DNA of 64,000 bases from Maccoyibacter intestinihominis (GTDB taxonomy: Bacteria > Bacillota > Clostridia > Lachnospirales > Lachnospiraceae), in contig NZ_JBBMEX010000003.1 in NCBI RefSeq assembly GCF_040096355.1, positions 1 through 64,000 of the forward strand, written 5' to 3'. Position 1 is the first letter of the stretch; each line of letters begins with the position of its first letter. This document shows positions 42,305 through 52,495 of the stretch, piece by piece. Made by a program: the position numbers and the translations under genes. The notes below the pieces were generated by a model. It was not told where the DNA came from. It worked only from the letters and a program-made list of their open reading frames with translations, and searched no databases.

Positions 42305-44989
42305 CTATTTTGCCTCGTACCAGTTCTTTCCTGTGTGGGTGTCGATCTCAAGTTCTACTGACAGATCTGCTGCACCCTTCATTTCTTCATCTAAAATCTT
42401 CTTTACTTCGTCCACTTCATCCGGTGCCGCCTCGATCAGTAACTCATCATGCACCTGTAACAACAGTCTGGATTTTAATCCTTCGTCGATCAATCTTCTA
42501 TGCACACGGTTCATGGCAATTTTAATGATATCGGCTGCGGTTCCCTGGATCGGAGCATTCATGGCAATCCTCTCTCCAAAGGAACGCTGCATAAAGTTCG
42601 AGGATGAGATTTCCGGCAACGGCCGCCTTCTGCCAAACATCGTGACGGAATATCCGTCTTTTTTTGCCTTTTCCACACATCCGTCTAAAAATTCTTTGAT
42701 CTTCGGATAGCTTTCAAAATATCTTTCGATATATTCCTGTGCTTCTTTTTTACTGATGCTTAAATCCTGACTTAAGCCAAAGGAGCTGATTCCATAAACG
42801 ATCCCAAAGTTGACTGCCTTTGCATTTCTTCTCTGTAAATCCGTTACTTCCTCAAATGGGGTATGGAATACCTGCGATGCGGTCATGCGGTGGATATCCT
42901 GTGCCTCCCGATATGCCTGTATCAGCATTTCATCTCCTGACATATGGGCTAAGATACGAAGCTCGATCTGGGAATAATCGGCATCGACAAAGACATATCC
43001 GTCTTTTGGTAAAAATACCTTACGGATCATCCGTCCTAATTCCATTCGGATCGGAATGTTCTGTAAGTTCGGATCTGTACTGCTCAATCTTCCGGTTGCT
43101 GTGACGGTCTGCTGGAAATTCGTATGAATCCTTCCGTCCTCTTCTATAAAATTCGCAAGTCCGTCTGCATAGGTGGACTTTAATTTTGCAAGCTGGCGAT
43201 ATTCTAAAATTTTAGACACTAATGGATATTCCACTGCTAATTTTTCTAAGACATCCGCTGCCGTGGAGTAACCGGTCTTTGTCTTTTTTCCATATGGCAT
43301 CTCTAATTTTTCAAACAGAATATGACCTAACTGTTTTGGGGAGTTGATGTTAAAGGTCTCTCCCGCTCCCTCATAGATTTCTTTTTCTAAGACTGCGATC
43401 TGGGCAGCTAATTCTTCGCCATATCGTTTCAACTCTTCTGCATCGACATGAACACCCTCTTTTTCCATATCGGAAAGTGTATATACCAGTGGCAGTTCTA
43501 TCGTATCGTAGAGCGTCTGCATTCCTGTATTGTTCAGTTCTTCTAACAGTCTGTCTCTGGTCTTCCACGGAATATATGCCATATAACAGATATATTTTAA
43601 GAATGCTTCCGGCTTTGCCTGCTTTGCCTTGACCGGACTTTCTTTTCCTAAGAGGTCTGTTCTCGATGGAATCATCAGACCAGCATAATCTTTTGCCAAA
43701 TCCTCATAAGGATAGTCGTTTTTCAATGGATTTAACAGATAGGCTGCTACGGAAGCATCAAAATAGCGGTCATTTCCCGGTAACGGCAGTGTCTTTAAGG
43801 TCTCTTTTAAGTCCATTACGGATACTTTTGTCTGTCCACCGGATAATTCCCGTATTTCCTCTAATAGTTCTTCGGCACTTACTTCTGTTCCCGCAGACAG
43901 ATAATAGATATCTTCTTCGGAAAAGGCAATGGACATTCCTTCAATGACCTGCTGTTCTTTTGGCTGTTCAAAAAGGCTTAACTGCTCTGTGATGATGCCT
44001 TCTCCCGGTAATAAACAGCATCCGATATGTCCTGCTTTTTTTGCCTTTTTAAAAATATCTGAAATCTGCTTCTTGTCCGTTACAAAGGTAAAATGCTCTT
44101 CTGCAAGATTCTTTGGTGCATCAATATCAAACCTTGACAACATATTTTTAAATTCTAAACGTTTACACATCAAATAGGCTTCCTCGGTAAACAGATTGCC
44201 TAACTTTGCGTCTTCTAAGGAATACTCAATTGGTGCATGGATCTCAATCGTTGCTAATTCTTTGCTCATCTGTGCCATGTCATAATGCTCTGACAGATTC
44301 TGTTTTGCCCGGTTCGGTTTGATCTCCTCTAAATGGTCATGGGCATTTTCAATACTGCCATACGCTGTAATCAGGGCAGTTGCCGTTTTTTCACCAATTC
44401 CCGGCACTCCCGGTATATTATCCGCAGAATCTCCCATGAGTGCTTTGACATCTATGAACTGCAACGGTGTAACCTGATATTTTTCCACCACATCTTTTGC
44501 TAAATAATCCTCAATCTCCGTTCCGGTACGTTTAGTCTTCGGAATACGGATTTTGATATGGTCACTTGCTAACTGGAGCAAATCACGGTCTCCCGATACT
44601 ATGGAAACCTCTAAGCCCTGCTCTTCGCTCTGTTTTGCAATCGTACCGAGCAAATCGTCGGCTTCATAGCCTTCTTTTTCTACAATCGTAACTCCCATGG
44701 CAGTCAGCATCTCCTTCATCAAAGGCACCTGCTGTCTGAGTTCATCTGCCATCGGCTTTCTTGTACCTTTATAGGCATCATACATCTTATGACGGAAAGT
44801 CGGTGCATGCACGTCAAAAGCAACCGTTAAATAATCCGGCTGTTCCTCATCTAAAATCTTAAATAAAATATTTAAAAATCCATAGACCGCATTGGTATGA
44901 AGTCCTTCGGAATTGGTCAGATCCGGGATTCCAAAAAATGCCCGGTTCAATATGCTGTGTCCGTCTACTAATACTAACTTTCCGTCCAT
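42305..44989 (-). CDS. polA: DNA polymerase I
   Basis: 894-aa DNA polymerase I for Okazaki-fragment processing and repair. 5'-nuclease domain 1-290 (LVDGHSILNRAFFG, GYEADDLLGT, SGDRDLLQL, GIGEKTATAL). The 3'-5' exonuclease region (about 300-470) lacks the DxE and later acidic motifs (HIGCCLLPGEG replaces the usual FDTE), so proofreading is probably lost, as in several Firmicutes. Polymerase motifs: FVDADYSQIELRILAH (A), RRNAKAVNFGIVYGIS (B), LLQVHDELLIEA (C). Intact. Confidence 0.97.
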   Translation of the reverse strand: MDGKLVLVDGHSILNRAFFGIPDLTNSEGLHTNAVYGFLNILFKILDEEQPDYLTVAFDVHAPTFRHKMYDAYKGTRKPMADELRQQVPLMKEMLTAMGVTIVEKEGYEADDLLGTIAKQSEEQGLEVSIVSGDRDLLQLASDHIKIRIPKTKRTGTEIEDYLAKDVVEKYQVTPLQFIDVKALMGDSADNIPGVPGIGEKTATALITAYGSIENAHDHLEEIKPNRAKQNLSEHYDMAQMSKELATIEIHAPIEYSLEDAKLGNLFTEEAYLMCKRLEFKNMLSRFDIDAPKNLAEEHFTFVTDKKQISDIFKKAKKAGHIGCCLLPGEGIITEQLSLFEQPKEQQVIEGMSIAFSEEDIYYLSAGTEVSAEELLEEIRELSGGQTKVSVMDLKETLKTLPLPGNDRYFDASVAAYLLNPLKNDYPYEDLAKDYAGLMIPSRTDLLGKESPVKAKQAKPEAFLKYICYMAYIPWKTRDRLLEELNNTGMQTLYDTIELPLVYTLSDMEKEGVHVDAEELKRYGEELAAQIAVLEKEIYEGAGETFNINSPKQLGHILFEKLEMPYGKKTKTGYSTAADVLEKLAVEYPLVSKILEYRQLAKLKSTYADGLANFIEEDGRIHTNFQQTVTATGRLSSTDPNLQNIPIRMELGRMIRKVFLPKDGYVFVDADYSQIELRILAHMSGDEMLIQAYREAQDIHRMTASQVFHTPFEEVTDLQRRNAKAVNFGIVYGISSFGLSQDLSISKKEAQEYIERYFESYPKIKEFLDGCVEKAKKDGYSVTMFGRRRPLPEISSSNFMQRSFGERIAMNAPIQGTAADIIKIAMNRVHRRLIDEGLKSRLLLQVHDELLIEAAPDEVDEVKKILDEEMKGAADLSVELEIDTHTGKNWYEAK

Positions 44990-45003
44990 GATGCTCTCTT
45001 TCT

Positions 45004-45025
45004 AAGGGCAGCATTCCCTGCCCTT
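45004..45025. other. Hairpin in the polA leader
   Basis: Perfect 8-bp stem AAGGGCAG / CTGCCCTT with a 6-nt loop, between aminopeptidase P and polA. The T-run is on the plus strand, so on the transcribed minus strand it is not a normal terminator; it may be a weak processing or leader structure. Confidence 0.4.
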
Positions 45026-45035
45026 TTTCATTTTT

Positions 45036-46823
45036 TTATATTGGTCTTGTATAGGTCTTTAGCCATTCTCTTTCTTCTTCGCGTAGATATGGCGACACTT
45101 TTTCATAGACCATCTGATGATATTCGTTCAGTTCTCTGCGTTCTTTTGCACTCATCTCCTCCGGGAGAATGGCATCTAAATCAATCGGAACATAGGTAAT
45201 ATTCTCAAACCGCATAAACTGTCCATACTCATTCTTCTCATCTTTTACACAGATTAATTCATTTTCGGTACGAATACCGTATTTTCCTTCGATATATACC
45301 CCTGGTTCATCGGTGGTAATCATGCCTTCTTCTAACTTGCCGCTGTCATTTCTTTCAGGCACGATTTTCCAACGGAAACCATTTGGTCCTTCATGCACAT
45401 TTAAGATATGTCCGACTCCATGTCCGGTTCCGCATCGGTAATCAATGCCTAAATCCCAGAGCGGTCCGCGTGCTAAGATATCAAGATTGATCCCACAGCA
45501 TCCATACAGAAATTTTGCATTTGCAAGGTTCATATTAGAACGGCAGACTGCCGTAAAATGCTGCTTTTCTTCGTCGGTCAGTGCTCCGAGCGCAAAAGTT
45601 CTTGTAATATCTGTCGTTCCCTCTAAATAGTGTCCGCCGGAATCTACTAATAAGAATCCCTCAGGCTTTAACACTGCATTACTTTCCTTTGTAGCAGAAT
45701 AGTGCATCATCGCTCCGTGTGGTCCATAGGCACTGATCGTATCAAAGCTCAGATCTAAGTAGTGCTCCTGCTCTTTTCTGCGTTCCTCTAAATAGTCCGA
45801 TGCAGAGATCTCACTGATCTCCACCTTACCGATGTTTGTCTTTAACCAGTACATGAATTTTGTGACGGCTACGGCATCTTTTAAATGAGCTTCTCTGGTA
45901 TTTTTCAATTCTGTCTCATTTTTAACCGCTTTTAGCATCAGACTCGGATTTTCGCCCTCTAATACTTCTGCATGCTCTCTGATACACTCTGCGATCCGGT
46001 AATTCGTCTCTTCCGCACTGATCAGCACTTTGACCTTCTGAAGATTCTGTGCATAAGTATAGATGTCTTCATATGGGCGAATCGTCACATGGTTCTTCTC
46101 TAAATAGTCCTGTACCTCTTTGTCTAAGATCTGTGGATTGACAAAAAGGAGTATCTGCTCTTTTTCAATGCTGACAAAGGATAAAAATACCGGCACATGG
46201 TCAATATCTCCGCCACGCAGATTTAACAGCCATGCAATATCATACAGGCTTGATAAAATATGGATGTCGGCTCCTTCTTTTTGCATCTGTGTGCGGACAT
46301 CGGCAATCTTATCTGCCATGCTTCTTCCTGCATAGGCATCCTCTAAGATCCAGACTTTGTTTGCCGGAAGTTGCGGTCTGTCCTTCCAGATATTTCCGAC
46401 TAAGTCCTCTTTGACATAGAGAGCTGCCTTTTTCTCCTCTGCCATTTTTGCATATTTTTCTCCACTCTTTGCATCCATGACCCTTCCGTCAAATCCGATG
46501 CAGGAGCCTTCTGTCAAATGGTCTTTGACATACTCTTCTACTTTTGGCACCCCTTCCTCGCCCATCTTAAAGAGCTTGACGGTACTGCCTTCTAACTGTT
46601 TTTCTGCCTGGATAAAATAACGTCCGTCTGTCCACAGTCCTGCCTCTTCTTTTGTGATGACTGCTGTTCCGGCAGATCCGGTAAATCCGGTCATATATTT
46701 TCTGGCTTTGAAATATTCACCGACATACTCGGACTGATGAAAGTCGCTGGTCGGCACAATATAAATATCTATTCCACGCTCCTGCATCTGTGCACGGAGT
46801 TCTTTTAATCTTTCCTGTATCAT
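45036..46823 (-). CDS. Xaa-Pro aminopeptidase P family metallopeptidase
   Basis: 595-aa M24B aminopeptidase that removes N-terminal residues before proline. Two creatinase-like N-terminal domains (IDIYIVPTSDFHQSEYVGEYF) precede the pita-bread catalytic domain with the metal ligands in LLVDSGGHYLEGTTDITRTF (two Asp), GTGHGVGHILNVHEGP (His) and TTDEPGVYIEGKYGIRTENE (Glu, Glu). Long eukaryote-like form typical of clostridia. The start overlaps the thioesterase stop by 4 bp. Confidence 0.94.
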   Translation of the reverse strand: MIQERLKELRAQMQERGIDIYIVPTSDFHQSEYVGEYFKARKYMTGFTGSAGTAVITKEEAGLWTDGRYFIQAEKQLEGSTVKLFKMGEEGVPKVEEYVKDHLTEGSCIGFDGRVMDAKSGEKYAKMAEEKKAALYVKEDLVGNIWKDRPQLPANKVWILEDAYAGRSMADKIADVRTQMQKEGADIHILSSLYDIAWLLNLRGGDIDHVPVFLSFVSIEKEQILLFVNPQILDKEVQDYLEKNHVTIRPYEDIYTYAQNLQKVKVLISAEETNYRIAECIREHAEVLEGENPSLMLKAVKNETELKNTREAHLKDAVAVTKFMYWLKTNIGKVEISEISASDYLEERRKEQEHYLDLSFDTISAYGPHGAMMHYSATKESNAVLKPEGFLLVDSGGHYLEGTTDITRTFALGALTDEEKQHFTAVCRSNMNLANAKFLYGCCGINLDILARGPLWDLGIDYRCGTGHGVGHILNVHEGPNGFRWKIVPERNDSGKLEEGMITTDEPGVYIEGKYGIRTENELICVKDEKNEYGQFMRFENITYVPIDLDAILPEEMSAKERRELNEYHQMVYEKVSPYLREEEREWLKTYTRPI

Positions 46824-47287
46824 TCTTCGTCATCCACCATTTCAAAAAATTTTGTGTCCAGTTCCGGATAGGAACGTTTTAAAGAAATCGGTATTCCCGC
46901 TGCATTTAAGAAGCAGTGCTCACTCTTTGCCAATGCTCGCAGTTCCCCGCTCTTTTTATCTGTCATGCGGTACTGTATGGTCATTTTTGCCCCGTCATAA
47001 TCGGAAATTTTTGTTTCTATGACCACGGTATCATGGAAATGTACCATACTGGTGTACTTACATTCCATCGCTACGACCGGACTGATGACCTCGGCTTCCT
47101 CTAACTGCTGAAAGCTGTAACCGAGCTGCTCTAAGAGATCCATCCTTGCCTCTTCCATCCAACGGATGTGATTGGAATGATGAACAATCCCCATCTTGTC
47201 GGTCTCATAATAGTGTGCCTTATGTTCATAAGGTTTGATTTTTCTTGGTTTCTGTTGTTCGTAGGGTGCAATTCTTGTATCCTGCAT
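46820..47287 (-). CDS. Acyl-CoA thioesterase (YbgC/FadM hotdog family)
   Basis: 155-aa hotdog thioesterase. The catalytic region YYETDKMGIVHHSNHIRWMEEARMDLLEQLG contains the family Asp and the HHSNH segment; VAMECKYTSMVHFHDTVVIETKI is the central beta hairpin. It hydrolyses acyl-CoA of unknown chain length. Coupled by an ATGA overlap to the aminopeptidase. Confidence 0.88.
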   Translation of the reverse strand: MQDTRIAPYEQQKPRKIKPYEHKAHYYETDKMGIVHHSNHIRWMEEARMDLLEQLGYSFQQLEEAEVISPVVAMECKYTSMVHFHDTVVIETKISDYDGAKMTIQYRMTDKKSGELRALAKSEHCFLNAAGIPISLKRSYPELDTKFFEMVDDEE

Positions 47288-47314
47288 ATACGTTGCCTCC
47301 TTTATAAATTAATA

Positions 47315-49618
47315 TTACATAATACCCGTATTTTCCACATGCTCAGCAAAGAATTCATTCAGCTTGATGAGCGGTGTACGGAATACAGTACCGAAGATAT
47401 AGAAGATCGGGAAGTATACAAATAGTTTTAACAGGCTGATCGCATAATTATGTCCGTACAGTCCCGCAACTGCATCTCGCATCGCATTCATGCCATGTGT
47501 AAACGGTAAGAATGGATTGATCATATTGAAAAATCCCGGTGTAACCTCTATCGGGAAAGTTCCACCTGCTCCTGCTACCTGAAGTACCAGCATAATAACT
47601 GCGATTGCCTTTCCTACGTCGTCAAAAGTAATTGTCAGAGTATATATAATATTAGAAAAAACTATGCCTGCCACAACTCCTACAAAAATAAATCTTCCCG
47701 GATACAGACACTGTATCTTTAACAGATACAGGTCTCCTAAACAGATAATAACACTCTGGATAATACCAAAATTCATAAATATCAGATATCTTCCTATATA
47801 AAGTTCAAACGGCCGATATTGACTGATATCTAAATATTTGTTCGTGGATGCACGACATTTGAAGATCGATACCAGGATCAGTCCGCCTACCCACATTGCT
47901 AAAATAGAATAGAATGGTGCCAGTGCAGAACCATAGTTTGCTACCGGGAAAATCTTATGTGTCTCTAACTCTACCGGTGCTGAGAGGAACTCACCAATGG
48001 TCTCCGGACTGTTCTTATAATCATTTAAATCTACCCCGAACTTCTCTAGTACAAAGTTCTGGATCGCCTGGGAGATATTCATATTCTTTTGCTTTTCAAT
48101 CTCCTCTAAGATCTCTTTCATACCCTCTAATTCGGTAATGCCTTTTCCAATGGCATCCTTAGAGCCCTGCAGTACCTTTGTCATAGATGTCAGTGAAGTT
48201 CCAAGGGAACTCATCGCCTTGCTGACACTGTCCATGGTCGCCTGTGCCGATGGAACTGCCCCGCCAAAGGATTCCGCTGCTTTTCGCACTGCATCTACAT
48301 TGCCGACTGCTTCATCTGCTGCTGCGGACACCTGCTCATTCATCGTTGTCTCGATCTGTGTTCCTATATCTGCGATCTGCTCTTTGCAGGTAGTTACCGT
48401 CTCCTTAAGCTGACTGATCGCTTTTAGTGCATCATCCCGGGAAGTCGATGTCTGCAGGTTCTCAATGATCTTATCTAAGGTCTCTATGCCTCCATTTAAA
48501 GAACTGTTTGCATGTTCTAATCTTGCCACACAGTCACTTCCAACCGGTGTCTGATAGAAAATGGTATTGTTCTTTAAGATATCGATCAGTTCGTTATTTG
48601 TATTTACCAGCTCCTGCAACTGTGTCTTAGTTGCATTTAACGTCGGGATTGCCTCTGCCGGGTTATTTCCCTGTACCAGTCTTTCGATCGAATCTAATGA
48701 CTGATAGATGCTGTTTAAGCTGGTAGTGATCGCACCTATCGTATTTCCGATACTATCCGGTGTATCAGATGCTAAATTTTTTAACGCATCCATCTGTATT
48801 GTATTAGAGGACTGATCCTGTACCTCTTTTACGGAATCTTTCAGGATTCCAAAAGAAGTATTTATGGTCTTAGACAACTCTTCTAAAGCATCCATGGTAG
48901 CCTGAAATGCCTCTACGGTGTCAGTCAGGTTATCCATGCCCTCTTCTAAATCCTGTAAAGACTCAATGGCTGTATCTACCTGCTCTTTTTCTTTGTCTAA
49001 AGAAATGTCCTGTACTAATTTCCGGTTCAGTGCCTTATCCTTTTCGGACATACCTAAGACCACATCTCCGATGACTGTCACACTTTCTGAAATAAATGTT
49101 TTATTGACCATCTGCTGGATAACTCCGACACCCTTATCGGTAATCTTTGGTGCAATGGCATTCTTCTTCTCATTGACATAATACTCGATCTTTGGACGCT
49201 CAATATCCGGTGTCAGCACACTGGTCATATTTTTACTGAAATCCTCCGGAATGACCACGGCTGCATAGTATTTTCCACTGCGGACTCCGGCTAATGCCTT
49301 TTCCTTATTAACAAACTTCCAGCCAATCTGTTCGTTTTCCGCCAGACTTTCAACGATGCTCTTACCGACATTGAGTTCCATGCCCTGTACCACAGTTCCC
49401 TCATCTACATTAGAAACCGCTACGGATATATTGTCCGTACTTCCATACGGGTCCCAGCTTGCCTGTATATTAAACCAGGCATACAGCGACGGAAGCACCA
49501 TAACACCAACTGCAATAATAGCTGCAACCGGATTGGTAAAGACTCTTTGAAAATCATGCGCCATAATACCCACGATCCGCTTTGTGCTGCCTGTGATTGC
49601 CTGTAACACTTTTCCCAT
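47315..49618 (-). CDS. YhgE/Pip-family membrane protein
   Basis: Membrane protein (767 aa). One N-terminal helix (about 22-44, NPVAAIIAVGVMVLPSLYAW) is followed by the YhgE/Pip motif NISVAVSNVDEG and a long extracytoplasmic helical region (about 60-540), then five or so C-terminal helices (ABC-2-like permease part, e.g. FYSILAMWVGGLILVSIFK). Family members include phage-infection protein Pip and type VII secretion-linked EsaA. I start at the second ATG (49618), with GAGG 6 nt upstream. No ABC ATPase or ESX genes lie nearby. Confidence 0.87.
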   Translation of the reverse strand: MGKVLQAITGSTKRIVGIMAHDFQRVFTNPVAAIIAVGVMVLPSLYAWFNIQASWDPYGSTDNISVAVSNVDEGTVVQGMELNVGKSIVESLAENEQIGWKFVNKEKALAGVRSGKYYAAVVIPEDFSKNMTSVLTPDIERPKIEYYVNEKKNAIAPKITDKGVGVIQQMVNKTFISESVTVIGDVVLGMSEKDKALNRKLVQDISLDKEKEQVDTAIESLQDLEEGMDNLTDTVEAFQATMDALEELSKTINTSFGILKDSVKEVQDQSSNTIQMDALKNLASDTPDSIGNTIGAITTSLNSIYQSLDSIERLVQGNNPAEAIPTLNATKTQLQELVNTNNELIDILKNNTIFYQTPVGSDCVARLEHANSSLNGGIETLDKIIENLQTSTSRDDALKAISQLKETVTTCKEQIADIGTQIETTMNEQVSAAADEAVGNVDAVRKAAESFGGAVPSAQATMDSVSKAMSSLGTSLTSMTKVLQGSKDAIGKGITELEGMKEILEEIEKQKNMNISQAIQNFVLEKFGVDLNDYKNSPETIGEFLSAPVELETHKIFPVANYGSALAPFYSILAMWVGGLILVSIFKCRASTNKYLDISQYRPFELYIGRYLIFMNFGIIQSVIICLGDLYLLKIQCLYPGRFIFVGVVAGIVFSNIIYTLTITFDDVGKAIAVIMLVLQVAGAGGTFPIEVTPGFFNMINPFLPFTHGMNAMRDAVAGLYGHNYAISLLKLFVYFPIFYIFGTVFRTPLIKLNEFFAEHVENTGIM

Positions 49619-49652
49619 AATTGTCCTCATTTCTATATTTTTACGATTTATA

Positions 49653-51155
49653 CTAATTTAGCTTTTCTAAAATTTTCTCACGTTTTTCAGAAAAAAGCAA
49701 TTCCTTATTGTAACGGAAATACCGTTCTGACTCACATTCCTGTAAAAATGCCACACTCCGGGCATTTGAGTTCAGTTCTGTAATAAAGATCACCATTTCC
49801 TGTCCGGTCAGTCCGGTACCTTCTAAAAAGTCAAAGGCATATTCTAAATACTGTTCCGCAGTCTGACCCATTTGCAGATATTTCTGATTTTCTTCTTCAA
49901 ACCACTCTTTTATTTTTGCAAATGCAGTTTCAAAATCCATGCTGCCTTCTAATCTCAATCTTTGCAGATACGTCTCTAATAAAGTTCCTGCCCTTCGATA
50001 GTTCTGCTCCTGTCTGCGGCTTAAAAGCTCTGCCTCTTTTTTCTGTTTTTCCTCAAAAAGCAGGCCTGCCGTCACTTCTTCTAACAATTCTAATGCATCC
50101 TTTGATACTTCTGCCTGTCCCGACTCTTTATAGCGGATCAGCGTTCCCTGCAGCAGCTCCATTTCCTCTTCTTTTTCGACTGCAAACCGGATACGCTCGT
50201 TGACTTTAGAAATCAGAAGTCCTAACACTGCTAATCGTTCATCAAAGGAAGCGTGACTTACCTTTTTCATTAAAATTTCATCCGGATTGCCTTTAAATAT
50301 CTCTTCGATCTGATAATCGGTACGGTATTTATAAAACAGTTCTAAGTAGTTTGCAAAATCTTTTGCGATCTTCGGATGCTGGATGTACTGTGCCACCACT
50401 TCCCGGTCGATGGTCTTGTCGATCTTTTCATAAATCCCGATCATCGTGGACAGATCTTCCCAGCCTCTTGGCGTTGCAAAACAGCGTCCGTCTACAGTAG
50501 TCTCCATCTGATAAAAATTCTGTTTTTTCGTGTTCAGATAGGAAATAACCGCCGGATGCAGTCCGTTGGCATATGCATACTCTTTCCAGACCTGAAAATC
50601 CGCTTCCACTTCGATCTTACGGATCCTGTCCATCGTAACCACATCGAACTCACGCACGGATTTGTTATACTCCGGTGGGTTTCCTGCCGCAACGATCAGC
50701 CAGCCGTCCGGTATCTTATGGTTTCCAAAGGTCTTACACTGTAAAAACTGCAGCATCGCCGGAGCCAAGGTCTCGGAAACACAGTTGATCTCATCGATAA
50801 AAAGGATTCCCTCCTTTAAGCCGGTTCTTTCAATTTTTTCATAAATGGATGCCACGATCTCGCTCATGGTATATTCCGTGACTGCCTGCTCTTTTCCATC
50901 AAAGGTATGTTTTGAAATAAACGGAAGTCCGATGGCACTCTGTCTGGTATGGTGTGTGATCGTATAAGCCACCAGCCCTATCTGACATTCCTTTGCGATC
51001 TGCTCCATGATCTGTGTCTTTCCGATTCCCGGAGAACCTAAGAGCAGGATCGGTCTTTGCCGGATCGCCGGTATTTCATATTCGCCCCACTCATTTTTCA
51101 AAAAATACGCTTCTATCGTATCTTTGATCTCCTGTTTTGCTCGTTTGATATTCAT
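49653..51155 (-). CDS. MoxR-like AAA+ ATPase
   Basis: AAA+ ATPase (500 aa). Walker A LLGSPGIGKTQIMEQIAKE (about 34-52), Walker B GILFIDEINCVSE, sensor 1 LIVAAGNPPEYNKSVREFD, arginine region RIRKIEVEADF. C-terminal 200 residues are helical and acidic. MoxR ATPases act with VWA proteins as chaperone pairs for enzyme or complex assembly. The next gene upstream encodes such a VWA protein, 12 nt apart. Confidence 0.9.
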   Translation of the reverse strand: MNIKRAKQEIKDTIEAYFLKNEWGEYEIPAIRQRPILLLGSPGIGKTQIMEQIAKECQIGLVAYTITHHTRQSAIGLPFISKHTFDGKEQAVTEYTMSEIVASIYEKIERTGLKEGILFIDEINCVSETLAPAMLQFLQCKTFGNHKIPDGWLIVAAGNPPEYNKSVREFDVVTMDRIRKIEVEADFQVWKEYAYANGLHPAVISYLNTKKQNFYQMETTVDGRCFATPRGWEDLSTMIGIYEKIDKTIDREVVAQYIQHPKIAKDFANYLELFYKYRTDYQIEEIFKGNPDEILMKKVSHASFDERLAVLGLLISKVNERIRFAVEKEEEMELLQGTLIRYKESGQAEVSKDALELLEEVTAGLLFEEKQKKEAELLSRRQEQNYRRAGTLLETYLQRLRLEGSMDFETAFAKIKEWFEEENQKYLQMGQTAEQYLEYAFDFLEGTGLTGQEMVIFITELNSNARSVAFLQECESERYFRYNKELLFSEKREKILEKLN

Positions 51156-51167
51156 TCTATTTTACTC

Positions 51168-52475
51168 CTACTGTTGTTCTTCTAAATCTTCTTCTCCTAA
51201 GACCAGTTTGATCGCCCACGGCGGGACATCCACATCCAGATAATCCTCTTTTAAAAATACAAATGCGGTATCATAAGGCGGTTTTTTCAATGGATAGCGT
51301 CCATATCCGTCTGTAAAATAAAGCAGTCCTTTTAACTTTGTAAACTTCTTTTCTGCCAAAAGACGGTTGACATAATTAAACACCGGACGGAAGTCCGTTC
51401 CACCCAGACCACGGATCGTAAAATGATCCATATAGTCCTGCAGTTCTTTGGCATTCGTAACCACTACATCTGATTGTACACGTTCATCACACTGGATGAT
51501 ATGTACGCGGAATTTCCGGTAAAATGATTCGGACTGACTGAGGACGGAATAGGTCTCTTCTAAAAACTTCTGTACCAGTTCTCTTTTACAGGACATGGAC
51601 GTATCGATCGCTATGACAAAATTTTCGATCCGGTTGACCTCTTTTGTCTCCTGCGGCTCGATCAGCGGCATATTGCCATACATTTCCATCCCGTAATGAT
51701 AAAATATGTAATCAAAACTGTCGATGTCCACCTGCATCTCTTCTTTTAAGACACAGAATTTTTTCAAAAAACTGCGGTAATCGTACCGCTCCCTGTTCTC
51801 TACGGCAAGCTGTTCACACAATCCTTTGGAATCTTCTGCCGCCTCTTTTGAAAATGTCGATAATTCGGTCTCCATCTTTTCCCGAATGTCCTGCCAACGG
51901 TTTTCATTTGGCATTCCGTTTCGCTTTTTTTCGCTGTCGCTTTTCCAGTATCGGTGGTCATCCACACGAAATTCCAATACCAGCCGCGCGATCATGCGGG
52001 GGTCCATATCGTTTTCTGCTAACAATTTATAAATCCCCTCTGCGGTAAGAACACGGATTTTTTCCTGTAATCCATTATAAACTGCCCTGCGGTAAGGTCT
52101 TGAGGGCATTCTCAAACACCGCACCGGCAGGCTGTCAATGACGGATTCCACTGCAATGTCACATGCTAAATCCCAAAGCATTTTCTCTTCCCGTTTTTCC
52201 TTAAAGACATGGGCAAACAGGCAGTGGAACATACTGTGCAGATACGCACGGTTCACCATGACATTTCCTATTTTATACTGTTCGATCAGATGTGGGATTT
52301 CATAATAAAAGACTGCTCCATCCACTGCATAATCCGACACCTCAAACGTCGGCTGCAGGGAAAGACTGTTCAATGCCACATCTAAAAATCTCATATTCAG
52401 ATATAATTCATTTTTCGCATCCTGTAATATCTCTGTACAGACTGCTGTTTTTTCTAATAATTCCTCTTCAAACAT
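51168..52475 (-). CDS. VWA-like metallopeptidase-domain protein (DUF2201)
   Basis: 435-aa partner of the MoxR ATPase. The N-terminal part has a zincin-like motif in YLHSMFHCLFAHVF (H-x3-H-x4-H type) and the C-terminal part a VWA fold with the MIDAS motif AIDTSMSCKREL (D-x-S-x-S) and FTDGYGRYPL. Matches the COG3864 family of predicted metal-dependent peptidases found next to MoxR ATPases. Substrate unknown. Confidence 0.87.
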   Translation of the reverse strand: MFEEELLEKTAVCTEILQDAKNELYLNMRFLDVALNSLSLQPTFEVSDYAVDGAVFYYEIPHLIEQYKIGNVMVNRAYLHSMFHCLFAHVFKEKREEKMLWDLACDIAVESVIDSLPVRCLRMPSRPYRRAVYNGLQEKIRVLTAEGIYKLLAENDMDPRMIARLVLEFRVDDHRYWKSDSEKKRNGMPNENRWQDIREKMETELSTFSKEAAEDSKGLCEQLAVENRERYDYRSFLKKFCVLKEEMQVDIDSFDYIFYHYGMEMYGNMPLIEPQETKEVNRIENFVIAIDTSMSCKRELVQKFLEETYSVLSQSESFYRKFRVHIIQCDERVQSDVVVTNAKELQDYMDHFTIRGLGGTDFRPVFNYVNRLLAEKKFTKLKGLLYFTDGYGRYPLKKPPYDTAFVFLKEDYLDVDVPPWAIKLVLGEEDLEEQQ

Positions 52476-52495
52476 ACTCTACGATCTATTCTGCC

